A stretch of 64,000 nt of DNA from Siphonodentalium dalli (Eukaryota; Mollusca; Scaphopoda; Gadilida; Siphonodentaliidae): positions 198,178,052 through 198,242,051 of the forward strand of contig CP136067.1 in NCBI GenBank assembly GCA_032622095.1, read 5' to 3'. The position numbers and the translations under genes are program-made. Positions within the stretch are counted from its first letter, which is position 1. Each line of letters opens with the position of its first letter. This document shows positions 38,960 through 50,293 of this stretch, in pieces. The notes under the pieces are model-generated. The model was given only the letters and a program-made list of their open reading frames with translations, was not told the origin of the DNA and made no database searches.

Positions 38960-39303
38960 AGACTTTCAATATTGGACCTGCTGGAAATCTGACCGTGAAA
39001 CCAAATGAAAAGATGGACTGTTCATCTAAGAATTTGATCTATATAATTATATGCCCGGGATGCAAATAATTATATGTGGGTCAAACCGGGATGACTGCTG
39101 GTCAACGAATGAATATCCACAGAGAACAAATCACACATCCCCAATATAGACATATCCCTCTCAGTGGACACCTCGATATATGTGGGAAAGTACGATTTAA
39201 ATTCTTCCCGCTCTATAAAATGAGGGAGGTGAGCGTCATGAAACGTCTGGCAATGGAATATAGATTCAAAGCCAAACTCAAGCCCAAGTTAAACGGGATA
39301 TGA
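38960..39303 (+). pseudogene. Penelope-like element, GIY-YIG endonuclease fragment
   Basis: The open region carries the C-terminal nuclease signature of Penelope-like retroelements. IYIIICPGC is followed by LYVGQTG (the GIY and YIG strands). Next come QRMNIH, with the conserved arginine region, then PLSGHLDICG, then FFPLYKM, and finally the EYRF...KPKLN tail. The nuclease would nick target DNA to prime reverse transcription. An in-frame TAA at 39067-39069 splits it between the GIY and YIG parts. The reverse transcriptase domain is absent because the element starts abruptly at the 543-bp duplication junction. The frame ends with TGA at 39301-39303. The family assignment comes from motif order and is fairly secure; the clade is not determined. 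Confidence 0.8.
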
Positions 39304-39364
39304 CGTTAACTCGATCGTGATGTGACTTGTTAATTCCGGAAGTTACGTCACAATTGATTAATTC

Positions 39365-39410
39365 AAGATGTCACCTGATGAGATGTTTCAAACAAATCGA
39401 AAGTGACCTA
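39365..39410 (+). ncRNA. Hammerhead-like core, tentative
   Basis: About 60 bases after the Penelope-like frame, CTGATGA (39375-39381) and GAAA (39399-39402) occur at hammerhead-ribozyme spacing. A possible short stem II lies between them (GAT against ATC, then GT against AC). Penelope-like elements are known to carry hammerhead motifs. GTCAC (39370-39374) and GTGAC (39403-39407) could also pair with each other, and I cannot place a convincing cleavage triplet with a full stem I, so activity is doubtful. Confidence 0.35.
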
Positions 39411-41705
39411 AATATATATTTGTATAGAAGCCATGTCTTACTTTCATTTCATATATTCATCTGTGCACTTGTAACAAAGTAACAATGGGCAATCTTTATA
39501 TATATATATTTATATCTATATTTGCGAATGTCTGTCAATCTGTCTGTCTGTAGAAATTCACAGGGGACCATCCAGATGGCACCAATGGGGTCCACTAGGG
39601 GTAACTTTTTACGAGAAATATAATGGTGCGGGTTAGAGTGACGCCGTTGTTGTCAAGGGCAGAAAAGGGGTAGGGCAGAACAAATGTTTGTCGCTGATTG
39701 CCGCGACACTTTAAAAAAAATATTTTTATTGTGATCTTAAATATATATAGTATTAACATATTTAATAAGTTCAACATACATGTATATAATAAGTTCAACA
39801 TAATTGGTATTGGGACAAACGATATTACAATAACCTGTCCCGGTCCTGCATCCAACCCACCCACACTGGACCAGATGCGAATGTCATTCCAATCCCAGCC
39901 TTCCCAAATGGGACGCCGCACTCAGATGCCCCCCCCCCACAACCGCAGCCCCCCTGCATGGGCCTGGTCGCTCACGGGGAAGCACATCCATGAGACACAG
40001 AGCCCACTCAGTCACCATCAAGGGACTAAAAGGGCTCCATGGCCCATGGCAGCGCAGTGCCACAGAAGCAACCAGTCCCTACAAGATGCTACGGCCATAT
40101 GTAGGTGACGCATCCAAAGAGAAGGGACCCACACGAATCATGCAGAAACCTGAACCTCACAGCAAGACACTGCATAACGAGTCGAAACATGATATGGCAT
40201 GCGCTTAGCATGACATATAGTCAGCAATCTGCAACTGATGATGGTCTTATCAAAACATTTTGGCATCTTTTTAACTCATTGGGAGTAATTTTCAAAAACC
40301 TAGAAATTCTACCTTTGGCATTAAATGAATCTTGTTTTTGTGGGGTACGTTATAACACTATTTTCAAAATTCTAATAAACCGCTCCAGGGTCCAGCTTCC
40401 ACCTCAAAATTCATGTCATCAGAACGAGGAGCAATTTGTCTTCGAGAAATTGAGACCTTGGTCATCATCACATTTAGCCTCGAATCTTCTTTAATATGCC
40501 TACAGCAGACAACCTCCCTTTTCTTTTGACATCCATACATTTGTGCACCACCTTCATTATGTGGGGAAATTATATGACTGACAGGTTGAAAGCCGTTAAT
40601 TATTTCACTATACTTATGTTGACAAACGGAAAGGCCGTATGGTCCGTCAGCCAGTGCTCCCTTCTTACTTGTTACTGTCATTCCGGAGGGCTAGGTGTGA
40701 TTTTCGTTAACCCGGACAGATGTGTTACCTGGTCAGGCACCCACTTACCTGTATTGGTTAACCTATAAAACAACAGCACCCACAGCAAGACACTGCATGT
40801 AAGTGGTAGGCATACATTTAATGGAAGGTGAAGGAAACCTTTGTCCAAGTAAGGCATTTTGGATACAAGTTGTAACCCATCTTAACATTCTAGAATAATA
40901 TAATTTATTATATTTTATTCTTTTGTATGTGGGAGTTTGACATATTGAAGCATGTGAGTGAGAATATAATTATGTCTGGGATTTTTTTTTTATTTAAGTT
41001 TTACTTTTTTTTTATGTTTAGTTTTAATAATGAGTTGTCGTTGAATCAAAGAGGGGGTTGAGTTCGTTCCATTGTGTTCTAAAACAACTATTTTTGAAAT
41101 TTTTAATGCGTTCAATTAGACCAGAAATTGTAGGGTCAATATTCTTAAATTTGCAAGAGTATATATATTTCTTATATAACAGTACACATATATCAAACGA
41201 ATTGTCTTGTGACATGTCCGGGGGCTTTAACTCAAAAATGATATAATGAGGTGTAATTTCAAGGAATCTAATTATGTGATTTAAAGACGCCAAATTGCTG
41301 TCGCTTGGGTGGAAGGTTGTGGGGGGGGGGGCACTAAATTTGATAAGTATAGGTTCAGTCGCCGATTGTCACCACACCTATACAATATCACCCCCATTGT
41401 ATGCGGAGTCTAATGTTGGCAACAATGCATCAACCTAGGACAATCTATTTTCCCCATGATGCCCATATCCGACTGTGAAGATGGGTTCAATACAATAATG
41501 ACATGATTTAAATTTATTAGCTGCTCCCAACCTGCCAGACAAAATTAATGCTCGTTGTGTTCACCATAATTATGAAGACTAGAATAACACGTCATGTTCA
41601 AAATATCCCACATCCCCTAACCCTGCAATCTATACTCTTCGACAACAAGTTTGTGTATAACATGTGATTTACTAGTGTTGTACATGTGCATATTACTATG
41701 TCTGC
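39411..41705. other. No recognised gene; C-rich open frames at 39.8-40.5 kb
   Basis: A patch at 39830-40210 is more GC-rich than its surroundings and holds overlapping plus-strand open frames rich in P, S, Q, H and R. A minus-strand frame of about 105 codons covers 40364-40681. I recognise no family in any of them. They might be remnants of a retroelement ORF or of a lost gene. The rest is AT-rich, with a GTCTGT microsatellite at about 39529-39552 and poly-G near 41322. Confidence 0.4.
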
Positions 41706-41900
41706 CCATTCAACACCAGACAATATGCCATTCAGCAGCAGGCGATATGCCATTCAACAGCAGACGATATGTCATTCAACAGCAGACGATATTCCATTCA
41801 ACATCAGACGATATGCCATTCAGCAGCAGACGATATGCCATTCAACAGCAGACGATATGCCATTCAGCAGTAGACGATATGCTATTCAGAAGCAGATGTT
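41706..41900. repeat. 22-bp minisatellite, about 9 units
   Basis: The unit GATATGCCATTCAACAGCAGAC and variants repeat about nine times without spacers. Because 22 is not a multiple of three, the peptide period is 22 residues over three units. At least two plus-strand frames stay open through the whole array. The units vary at a few positions (CAGCAG or CAACAG), so the array is not very recent. It is not a CRISPR: there are no spacers. Confidence 0.9.
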
Positions 41901-42466
41901 CAACTAACTCATGACAAATTCATGACACGCTCTGATAACTACACCATTTCAGTAGCTAACTTCGAGTAACACACCGAGTGCCACTCAGGATTCATATGGT
42001 TAATAGTTCTAATTCCACCAAAATTGCTCGAGTTGATATCAAAATTCTTGAACTAAAATGTAGTAAATTCGAATCGATCGAAGAGGGATAACCCTATCGG
42101 TCACAAAAATTTCGATTCTGCCTATGGAGTTACACAACTTATTACGTCTGCTTAAAATGTGTATACTAAATTGAAGTTTGTGGTCTGTTCTGAAGGGCGG
42201 GTGGAGGCCATTAAAATGGCGCCCACATGCCGGACTATTTGCATTGTTATATCATTTGTATAGATATGTTATTACATACCCCTCCCCAGAGTGTCTACTG
42301 AAACTGGTGCCATTTATATAGTGTATACACATTATTCTATGTCTGCGATACATAGATATTTGTTAATAATTTGTTGCATGGAGATTGTCGACGATCTGTT
42401 CCATCACCTACGAGATAAAAAAAATCTTCAATATACTGTCTACAGGACACTCATTTCACCAAAGCC
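41901..42466. other. No recognisable gene
   Basis: Mixed AT-rich sequence between the minisatellite and the L1-like fragment. The first part of the retroelement may extend upstream from 42467 but is too decayed to follow. Confidence 0.45.
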
Positions 42467-42907
42467 ATGGAAAAATACATTGAAGTAGAATGGAGATTAA
42501 AAACAGTAATGGCCTCTTACTCGTCTCAATCTCGTGGGGTGGCATTCCTCTTTAATAATAAGTTCGAATATGAAATACATTACACAACACGGGATTCAGA
42601 AAGGAACTACATTATATTAGATATATCGATCGAAAAAATTAGATTCAGTCTCGTCACAATATAATGGCCCGAATGACGATAATCCAAGCTTTTATAAACA
42701 TATTAATAAACCACTTTTAGACATCGGTAATACTCAAATAATTATCTGTGGTGACTGGAACATCACGCAGGATCAAGAACTTGATACCTTCAATTAAAAC
42801 CACATTAATAATCCAAATGCAAAAGATACACTGAATAATCTTGCCACAAGCCTCGAACTCGTGGATCCATGGAGATTGAAAAATAAAAACGAAGGACGAT
42901 ATACTCG
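42467..42907 (+). pseudogene. L1-like non-LTR retrotransposon endonuclease fragment
   Basis: This reads as the middle and end of an APE-type endonuclease domain of L1-clade elements: SRGVAFLFNNKFEYEIH, then YIILDISI, then GPNDDNPSFY, then IIICGDWNIT with the catalytic Asp/Asn region, then ELDTFN, INNPNAKD and LELVDPWR. One extra base near 42664 shifts the frame between the second and third motifs, and a TAA at 42795-42797 interrupts after ELDTFN. The fragment stops at ...EGRYT, where a palindromic MITE begins. No reverse transcriptase follows. It would have nicked genomic DNA for target-primed reverse transcription. Confidence 0.8.
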
Positions 42908-42908
42908 T

Positions 42909-43142
42909 TGATTGCATTCTCTTAAATATGCGAGTCGACCATAGGTCGCCTCGCATATATAAGAGAATCCATTGGCCTAACATAATTTTTTTTTATAATT
43001 GTTAAAAAATGTAAGAAAATGAAGAAAAAAAATTGTTAAAGAATGTAAGAAATAACGATAAAAAAAATATAAAAATGTTAAAGAATGTAAGAAAAAATTA
43101 TAAAACATTGTTAGGCCAATGCATTCTCTTATATATGCGAGA
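42909..43142. mobile_element. Truncated palindrome element inside the L1-like fragment (S type)
   Basis: One palindrome (about 42909-42977, left arm damaged) is followed by an A/T linker with three GTTAAAGAATGTAAGAAA phrases. A second half-palindrome (43115-43142) breaks off at GCGAGAGTAG. Neither outer CCCTGTG end is present. The linker expansion suggests slippage. Confidence 0.7.
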
Positions 43143-43492
43143 GTAGTACATGGGACTCCTTAACCCCAATCGTAAAATTGGGCATAAGTGTATTTTGAGT
43201 ATGTTAGTACTATAGTACTATATATTTGAGAATCGTTGATAAAAATGGGCGTAAGTATATTTTCTATAGAGCAGGGCGTCATTACGCCACCGTAGTGTGG
43301 TGTTTATAGCTTTTGGTTTTTTTGTATCGCATGGGCGATCGATAATTCACTGGGTGATTGTACATTCGGCAAACCTCGTCAGATTCCGTCACCGTTTCAT
43401 CGTACCGATAATTACGAGAGTACAACTAAGATTGGCACATGTGTTTACGTCACCGGTGTAATTGTGGGGACATGCTTCTATTATGAAGGTTT

Positions 43493-44240
43493 GCTATCCC
43501 GAAGGTCCGCTATTCCGAAAGTTCTCTATTCCGAAGGTTTTTGTTATTTTTAGGTTAATTCTATATTTTAAAGTATTGAGACTAATTTGAGAGGGTTCAT
43601 TTTCACAAAGATTCTTTATATGGAGTGTGCGCTCACATCCGAACTGATCATGCGCGCGCACCGATACAGATACAGGAGGAAATAACTTAACTTAGAACAT
43701 TAAATGTGATTTTGTTTTGTTTTCGCTGGTTTTCTTGAGATTTTATGTCATTACGTGGGCCCATACCTTTGAATTCTTGGCATATACTATGAATGTTGTG
43801 GTATATATGTACCCTCCCGCATTGGGACATGACATAGGTTCAGTTGACTTAAGTGGTGTTATGTGTGTGCTCCAATTTGGAGTTCATTATTTTAAGGGCC
43901 AAGTTTAGAATTTTATGGGTCCATACCTTTGAACTCTGGGCATATAATATGAATATTGGGGGGCATGGCTCTATTCCGAAGGTTCACTATCCCGAAGGTC
44001 CACTATTCCGAAATTTCTCTGAATGTTCGCTATTCCGAAGGTTCACCAATCCGAAGGTTCGTTATTCCGAAGGTTCTGTGTTCCAAAGATTTTATTTATT
44101 TTAAGGTTAATTCTATATTCTAAAGTAACGAGAGGGTTCATTATCACGAAGATTCTTTTTATGAAGGAAATAACGTAAAACATTAAATGTGATTTTGTTT
44201 TGTTTTCGAGGGTTTTCTTGAGTTTAATGTCATTACGTAT
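43493..44240. repeat. CTATTCCGAAGGTTC arrays within a 552-bp duplication
   Basis: Short arrays of CTATTCCGAAGGTTC-like 15-mers lie at 43493-43545 and 43972-44090. Each is followed by the same text (GGTTAATTCTATAT, GAGGGTTCATT, GATTTTGTTTTGTTTTCG), offset 552 bases. A further internal repeat (CCATACCTTTGAA at 43760 and 43920) is spaced 160 bases. No gene. Confidence 0.7.
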
Positions 44241-44702
44241 GACCTTATTTCTCATTACATATTCACGCCAAGGAGCCCACACAATTGCTATGTTACGATG
44301 CGATTTAATGTGATTATGTGTGACCTAATATCTCAATAATCTGAGGCAAGAGTACGCCTGCTAAAGGCGAATTATAACAGTTGGGGGTATAACGCTCAAT
44401 AAATACTGGAGGCTATAACAAACTGCGCAGTAGAATATCGCTGAATGGACGAGTATGAGATGAGCCTAAATGCAATTGTGACTTTGTTTAAAGGCCCACT
44501 TAATTTTCGAGTCATTAATTTTTTATAGTATATACGGTTTTAATAACAATTTATGCCATAAAATTTGAATAAACTACTATAATTCATCACCATTTGAAAG
44601 GCAGAATACTTCTATCTCCTAGTTTGAAACACCTTCAAAATACCGCGTCGTATATCTAGCAATTAGCAACCAACATGTCCTCCTCGGCTTTCCATAGATT
44701 TC

Positions 44703-45215
44703 AACGTAATTTGATACCTATGGGTATTTGTGTCCGGGAAGTGTTTTGAACGGGTCAAATCGTAACCCCGACCTGACCTTGACCTTTAAAACTGTCAATG
44801 CAAGGTCAATTTGGGTAAAACGGACAAATTTCGGCGAAATTTGATACCTAGGGATACTTTGGTCCGAGGAGAGTTTTGAACGGGTCAAATCGTGACCTCG
44901 GCCTGACCTTGACCTTCAATATGGCCAATCAAAGGTCAACTCGGATAAAACGGATAGATTTCGACGAAATTTGATACCTATGGGTACTTTTGTCGGGGGG
45001 GGGTGTTTTGGACGGGTCAAATCATGACTCTGACCTTACTTTGACCTTCAAAATTGTTAATTAAAGGTCAAGTTGGGTAAAACGGACGGATTTCGACGAA
45101 ATTTGATACCTATGGGTAGTTTTCTACGGGTGGGGGTGTTTTGGACTGGACAAATCATGACCCTGACCTGACCTTGACTTTCGAAATAGTCAATTGAAGG
45201 TCAAATCGCACCTTT
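44703..45215. repeat. 130-bp tandem repeat containing TGACCTTGACC
   Basis: Four units start at TTGATACC (44711, 44841, 44971 and 45103). Each carries GACGGGTCAAATC or a close variant, a TGACCTTGACCTT-like core and CAAGGTCAA / AAAGGTCAA, so the region is dense in AGGTCA half-sites in both orientations. The units have diverged by several substitutions each. Confidence 0.85.
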
Positions 45216-45469
45216 CACCGGAAAGCAGATGGGAAACAGCCCGGGTGAAGTCGGGCCTATCAGCTTGTGTAATAAAGAAGACAGTTTGATGAAAGTAATG
45301 TATGCCACGAGAAACGGGAAAACTTGAAATATGGAAGTACGCAAATTTCCCGCATAAAATTTGAAAGCTAGTTTATAGAATAATTGTATTATTATTTATA
45401 TTTATGGCTAATAATACGATCTTGGTGGCGTTACCATTTCTGACTATGGTTTTCTTGTAGCGTCCTGTT

Positions 45470-45890
45470 GGTGTGTGTATATTGTTGACTAACAAGTCAT
45501 CGTGTATAAGTGTGAGGTTGTTGTTTTTTTGTGGGAACTTTGTAATTTCGGCCGACTATTGCGTGTCTGCAACTAATCTCAGCTTAAGATGGCTTAACCA
45601 ATTCATAGAGCAGGTCGTCACATTTGAGCATCATGTGGGTGTGTGTATATTGTTGGTTCATCGTGTGAAGTTGCTTTGTAATCTCGGCCGACTATTGCAG
45701 CAACTAAATAATCTCAGCTTAAGACGGCTTAACCAAATTATGTGCTTAAAGGTTCAGACAGGCATACATCTTACTGAAAATAATATCGGCCGACTATTAA
45801 ATGTCTGCAACTAAATAATTTGGTTAAGACGGCTTAACAAATTATTTGCGTAAAGATTCAGACACACATACATCTTACTGTATTTTGATC
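45470..45890. repeat. Imperfect repeats of GGCCGACTATT...GGCTTAACCA
   Basis: Units start at GGCCGACTATT (about 45550, 45686 and 45787) and end with TTAAGACGGCTTAAC. The phrase GTGTGTGTATATTGTTG also occurs twice. An open frame at 45473-45814 reflects the repeat. Confidence 0.65.
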
Positions 45891-46300
45891 AACAGATGAA
45901 TATTCCCACCTACTGGATAGTGCCTATTCATCCGAAGAAATGTCTGACGATTCTGTCAACTGGGATTAAACAAATGAACACTTTAAATATTGTATATCCT
46001 ACCATATGTGAATTATGTCATCACCAATAAATACATGTATAATCGATTATCTTTTCAATAATAATATCTCGCTGGGTTCTATCGTGGTAAAAATCTTTTG
46101 TTTGACAAGAGATTTTCCACTACGTCATAATACCCCCCTCCCCCTCCTCCCCTACTCCACCTTCACATCTCACATCACTTACCCTATTCATGCGCGTACC
46201 CAATGTGTACGTGTTGGAGCACAAGACACCCTTAGTATTAGCTCATAGTAAAGCAACGCTCTTTATTCATCTTTCAGCATAAATGACATCCGTGTATTAT

Positions 46301-46680
46301 CGCGAATTATTGGAAGAGCGTACGTTTATAGAGTTATTGTTCTTAGAACGAGAATCGTTAGTCGGTTATTTTAAAAAAGCGTTGCTAAAAAGGGGGTCGA
46401 GGACCCCGCCTCAACCTGATCGCGAATTATTGGAAGAATTATTGGAAGAGCGTACGTTTATAGAGTTATTGTTCCTAGAACGAGAATCGTTAGTCGGTTA
46501 TTTTAAAAAGCGTTGCTAAAAAGAGGGCGAGGACCCCGCCTCAACCTGATCGCGAATTATTGGAAGAATTATTGGAAGAGCGTACGTTTATAGAGTTATT
46601 GTTCTTAGAATGAGAATCGTTAGTCGGTTATTTTAAAAAGCGTTGCTAAAAAAGGGGTCGAGGACCCCGCCCCACCCTGT
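46301..46680. repeat. 120/130-bp tandem repeat, three units
   Basis: Units start at CGCGAATTATTGGAAGA (46301, 46421 and 46551). Each contains GAGCGTACGTTTATAGAG, then GAATCGTTAGTCGG, and a GGGGTCGAGGACCCC hairpin at the unit end. The second and third units have a 12-base internal duplication (ATTATTGGAAGA). A frame reading ...LLEERTFIELLFLERESLVG stays open through the first two units (46283-46519), then shifts. Units are almost identical, so the array is young. Confidence 0.9.
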
Positions 46681-48060
46681 TTCAGGGAAGTTACTCGGAT
46701 GATGTGTCAGCGAGCCATTTTTTCATAATACCAACCTTCGGGACGTCGTAGAGGTTATAATCGACGAATTTCACAGCGAAAATTACTAAGCCTATTATCC
46801 ATAGCGTTGTGCTCAAAACCAGAGTGGGCTTATCGCATTAATGCTAATACGTCACATAATCTTATCACACGTACATATTAGCAGCTTATCGAACTATGTA
46901 TACATACGCTCAAATAATATGTACACGCTGTAACACGCAATACTTGGAGTTACTTTGATGTTATTGTTATTTTGAACTGAAAACATGATGATGCCTCAAG
47001 TAATACGTACATGTGATCATACACGCAATAATAGAAGTTACTTTGATGTTGTTGTTATGCATAGAATTTTATCAACCTTACGTATTAACAGTTTATTGAG
47101 TTATGCATACATATAGTACGTCACTTGGACATTTTATCAGTTTATCACGTGATCACTAAATGTGGCCATCGGGTATCCACCGATGCCTGCAATGTATTAT
47201 TTATAATAATTGGACTCATTTATCTCACGTAAATAATGCTCTTAGTTGTTCCAAAAAAATAGTTATCAAATTCGATCACCAATAGATTTGACTGTGGAAT
47301 ATAACGACCTTTAACTTATTTATCGATCTATGTTAGAACATGGTCTTAACAAAAAACATGACCATAACAAAAATTACCTTACCTTTATGCATGAATCTAA
47401 TTTGACCATGCGTAAATATTGTCAGCTTATCATTGGATTTACTCATCAGCCGATAAGCTCAGGTACAATTGTATCATGTTTACATGGACTGACTGCGGTC
47501 ATAGCGTGACGAGCAAAATGTGATGTTTACACACTTAAGCTCTGGATAAACAATACATATCGCATCTGAATGAATTTCTGGAATGTAGGTTAGCCATGCG
47601 TTCACAGACACTGAAATAAAATAGTCACTGTCTATAGAGAAGTATGACCTTGTACGTAAATAATAAAGCGCGTGATCGAGTCTATTCATTCTCAATAATA
47701 GATGGTCATTTAGTCAAAACAGTATGATGTCCTTTATCCCCCACACATTGGAGCCACACATTACTTGATGTTCACTTATACAGTTGTATGTCAATTATCA
47801 GTGGAGTGTCAGTGTACTTCATTGTGAATTAAATCACTCTGGGTTATTTGACTATAAACTATAAACATGTTACACCACAGCCGAGGGTTATTGTAATTTA
47901 ATGAAAATGTCACACCGAGGTACGCCATCTTGATTGCTTTCAAAAATAGTGCAACTTACCTGTTGGTAATTACTCATACGAATGAAGAGCGTTTAACTGA
48001 TACGAAATTACTACACGAATGAACTGAGTCTTGACATTTATATTTCACATCTTTCTTAAA
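46681..48060. other. No recognisable gene
   Basis: Loosely repeated phrases (ACATGTGATCATACACGCAATA, TTACTTTGATGTTATTGTTAT) occur near 46920-47060. Otherwise I see nothing identifiable. Confidence 0.45.
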
Positions 48061-48480
48061 TGTTCCAACACATACATACATAGACATAGTGTTATACAGT
48101 TTTATATGTACACACGCTACGACACCATTAAAGGTGGACAATACACTCACGATGTGACAACATATACAGACATAGGCATAGTGTTATACAGTCTTCTATG
48201 TACCAACGCTATCACATAATTAAAGGGGGATAATGCACGCACGGTGTGGAATGTTAAAGTGACACGAGGTAAGGGACGTTATGTAATATTGGTGTTTGAA
48301 TATTAAAGGAGCACAATGCGCTCTAAAGGGACACACGACACTCATTTTGAATGAATGTTAAAGAAACACGAGGCAAGGGACGTGATGTAATATTGGTGTG
48401 TGAATATTAAAGGAACACAATGCACTCTAAAGGAACACAAGGCACTCATTGTGAATGAATGTTAAAGAAACACGAATGTG
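48061..48480. repeat. Two adjacent tandem-repeat families (about 94 and 104 bp)
   Basis: GACATAGTGTTATACAG-like units start at 48083 and about 48176. From 48253 GTTAAAG..ACACGAGG..AAGGGACG units recur at about 104-bp intervals (48253, 48357 and 48461). Both families share the ATTAAAGG phrase. Confidence 0.75.
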
Positions 48481-48568
48481 CAAGTGCAAATTTTGGCACC
48501 TGCGAATAAAATATTGCCAGTAATTATAGGTGTGGGAGCAATCGCTCCCTTTTTCTGGGAAAGGCTTG

Positions 48569-48653
48569 GCCAATGCATTCTCTTTTATACTACATTGTAG
48601 GTGAGGTGCCATATTGGCGACTCGCATACCGGTATATAAGAGAAAGCATTGGC
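48569..48653. mobile_element. Diverged single palindrome (T type)
   Basis: GCCAATGCATTCTCTTTTAT at the left and AGAGAAAGCATTGGCACAGGG at the right, with a longer, changed loop (ATTGTAGGTGAGG). The right flank TTTTTGCAAAATTTCAGGAAGCT resembles the flank of the copy at 19558. Confidence 0.65.
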
Positions 48654-50189
48654 ACAGGGTTTTTGCAAAATTTCAGGAAGCTCCAGTTAGGAAAGGGTTA
48701 ATAAATAGCATTGATGAGCTAAGAAGTAGTATCAGCTTAGAAGATAATATACCGGGTATGTAGGAAAATTAATACACAGGGGTACTGTAACATGACCCAT
48801 GGATTGTCGTGGCAATAAAGAGTGTTTGTCATCAGCTTAGAATATATGTAGGGGGAACTGTCTCAGGTGTCTCATGGAATAGGTGCGGCAAATCAAAGAG
48901 ACACTAATAATTCGCTTGGATGACTTGTAGGCACAATAATTATTTAACCCTCATTAAAGCAAACTCCAGTATCCCAGCTACAGTAGTAGTTACTACTGTT
49001 TATTTTTAATGTTGACAACAATGCTTTTAGATGTCAGCAAAAATTTACATGGTTGTACTCGATAGATCAAACTGCTTGGCATAAAAAAGGACTGTTGGTC
49101 GTTCCTTTTATTTAGCAGTTCAAACTCCATGAAAATAAGCCATAGTACTTACAATGCAGCATACACTTGATCAATTGATTAGTTGTGCAACCACACTTTT
49201 TAAAATCATGTCTGTATTGTGTACCGGTATGTATTATTGTATACTTAAAGTGCTTTATTTTCTATTTTCAGGGATATTTTGGATCTACATCCTGCTTATC
49301 ACACATATAACTATATCAACTATCAGAAGTTCAACTCTGTGATCTGACATTTACTGGTTCTGAATACATTTTGAAAAGGCATCAGACAATTTTTTTGGAC
49401 AGGTGTAAAATTAAAATTCACAATCAGAGATTAAATGGAACTGTTGTATCCTGACTGATGACACAAATGTCAAATCCACTATTTTCTGTTAACTCTCTTC
49501 TTGGAATGTTATTCAAACACAAAGACAATATCAACACCAAGGACACAAACTTTTAATAACTTGCAACTTCAGCTTCCTTATAATACTACTAGAAAAGGAA
49601 ATGATGAGAAAACAGGATAACAGAAAATACATCATCTATTCTAAATTATATTGGAGGTAGTCATGTGTGCAATGGATACTTTTGGGGTGGAGGCATACAT
49701 GTGTAATATGTGCACACGGTATAGTGATTCTTGACCTGAGGTAACAAGGAATTCACTCCAGGAAGCTGATGTGTATTTATTTATTCAGTGCAAAACATCT
49801 TATGAAAGTACAGGGTATTGATCCACTTGTTCTAAGGAAAATATACACTGCTTCAATTCTGGAGAATGTAAATCTTGTTCTATTACATTTGGAAAGTGTC
49901 ATAATTTACACTTGAAGGTGGCTGTGCATATATGTCTAACAGAAAGTATAATGAACAGACATGAAGACTCCTGGGTGATGTGATTGCCTTCTGATTAATA
50001 ACATATTGCGCCAACAGTATGATCATATTATTTTGAACTAAATCCAAATTCACCAATAAGGAATATATTGTTATTAGAATGAGATACTGCCATCATACCT
50101 GTTGGTATTTATTCATTCTTGCCACATTTGTCATGTTCCAGGGATCAGGGTGTGCAATAAAGAGAGGATCTACAACGAGTCCCCAGTTT
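48654..50189. other. No recognisable gene
   Basis: AT-rich. A faint plus-strand Cys-rich stretch near 49680-49810 could be the end of an old non-LTR element, but I cannot support that. Confidence 0.4.
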
Positions 50190-50293
50190 ATAGCGGAATT
50201 TACAAAACGAGTCCAGAAAATTAGAACTGGACCAGCCTTTGTTGAGGTCCTGACCTAATGTAGTGGACGGGTTTTGTAGATTCTGCTATAGCC
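50190..50293. repeat. Imperfect foldback
   Basis: TATAGCGGAATTTACAAAAC (about 50191) pairs with GTTTTGTAGATTCTGCTATA (about 50272-50291) with three mismatches, continuing through GAGTCCA / TGGACGG. Confidence 0.6.

Noticed and set aside
40364-40681. 105-codon minus-strand frame
   Set aside because: No recognisable domain, repeat or splice context; kept only as unassigned sequence.
41706-41900. CRISPR-like regular repeats
   Set aside because: Units are contiguous with no spacers, and the context is eukaryotic.
47440-47460. CTGATGAG on the minus strand as a second hammerhead
   Set aside because: No GAAA at the required distance and no stems.
49680-49810. Cys-rich plus-strand stretch as a LINE zinc knuckle
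   Set aside because: Cysteine spacing does not match, and stops interrupt it.
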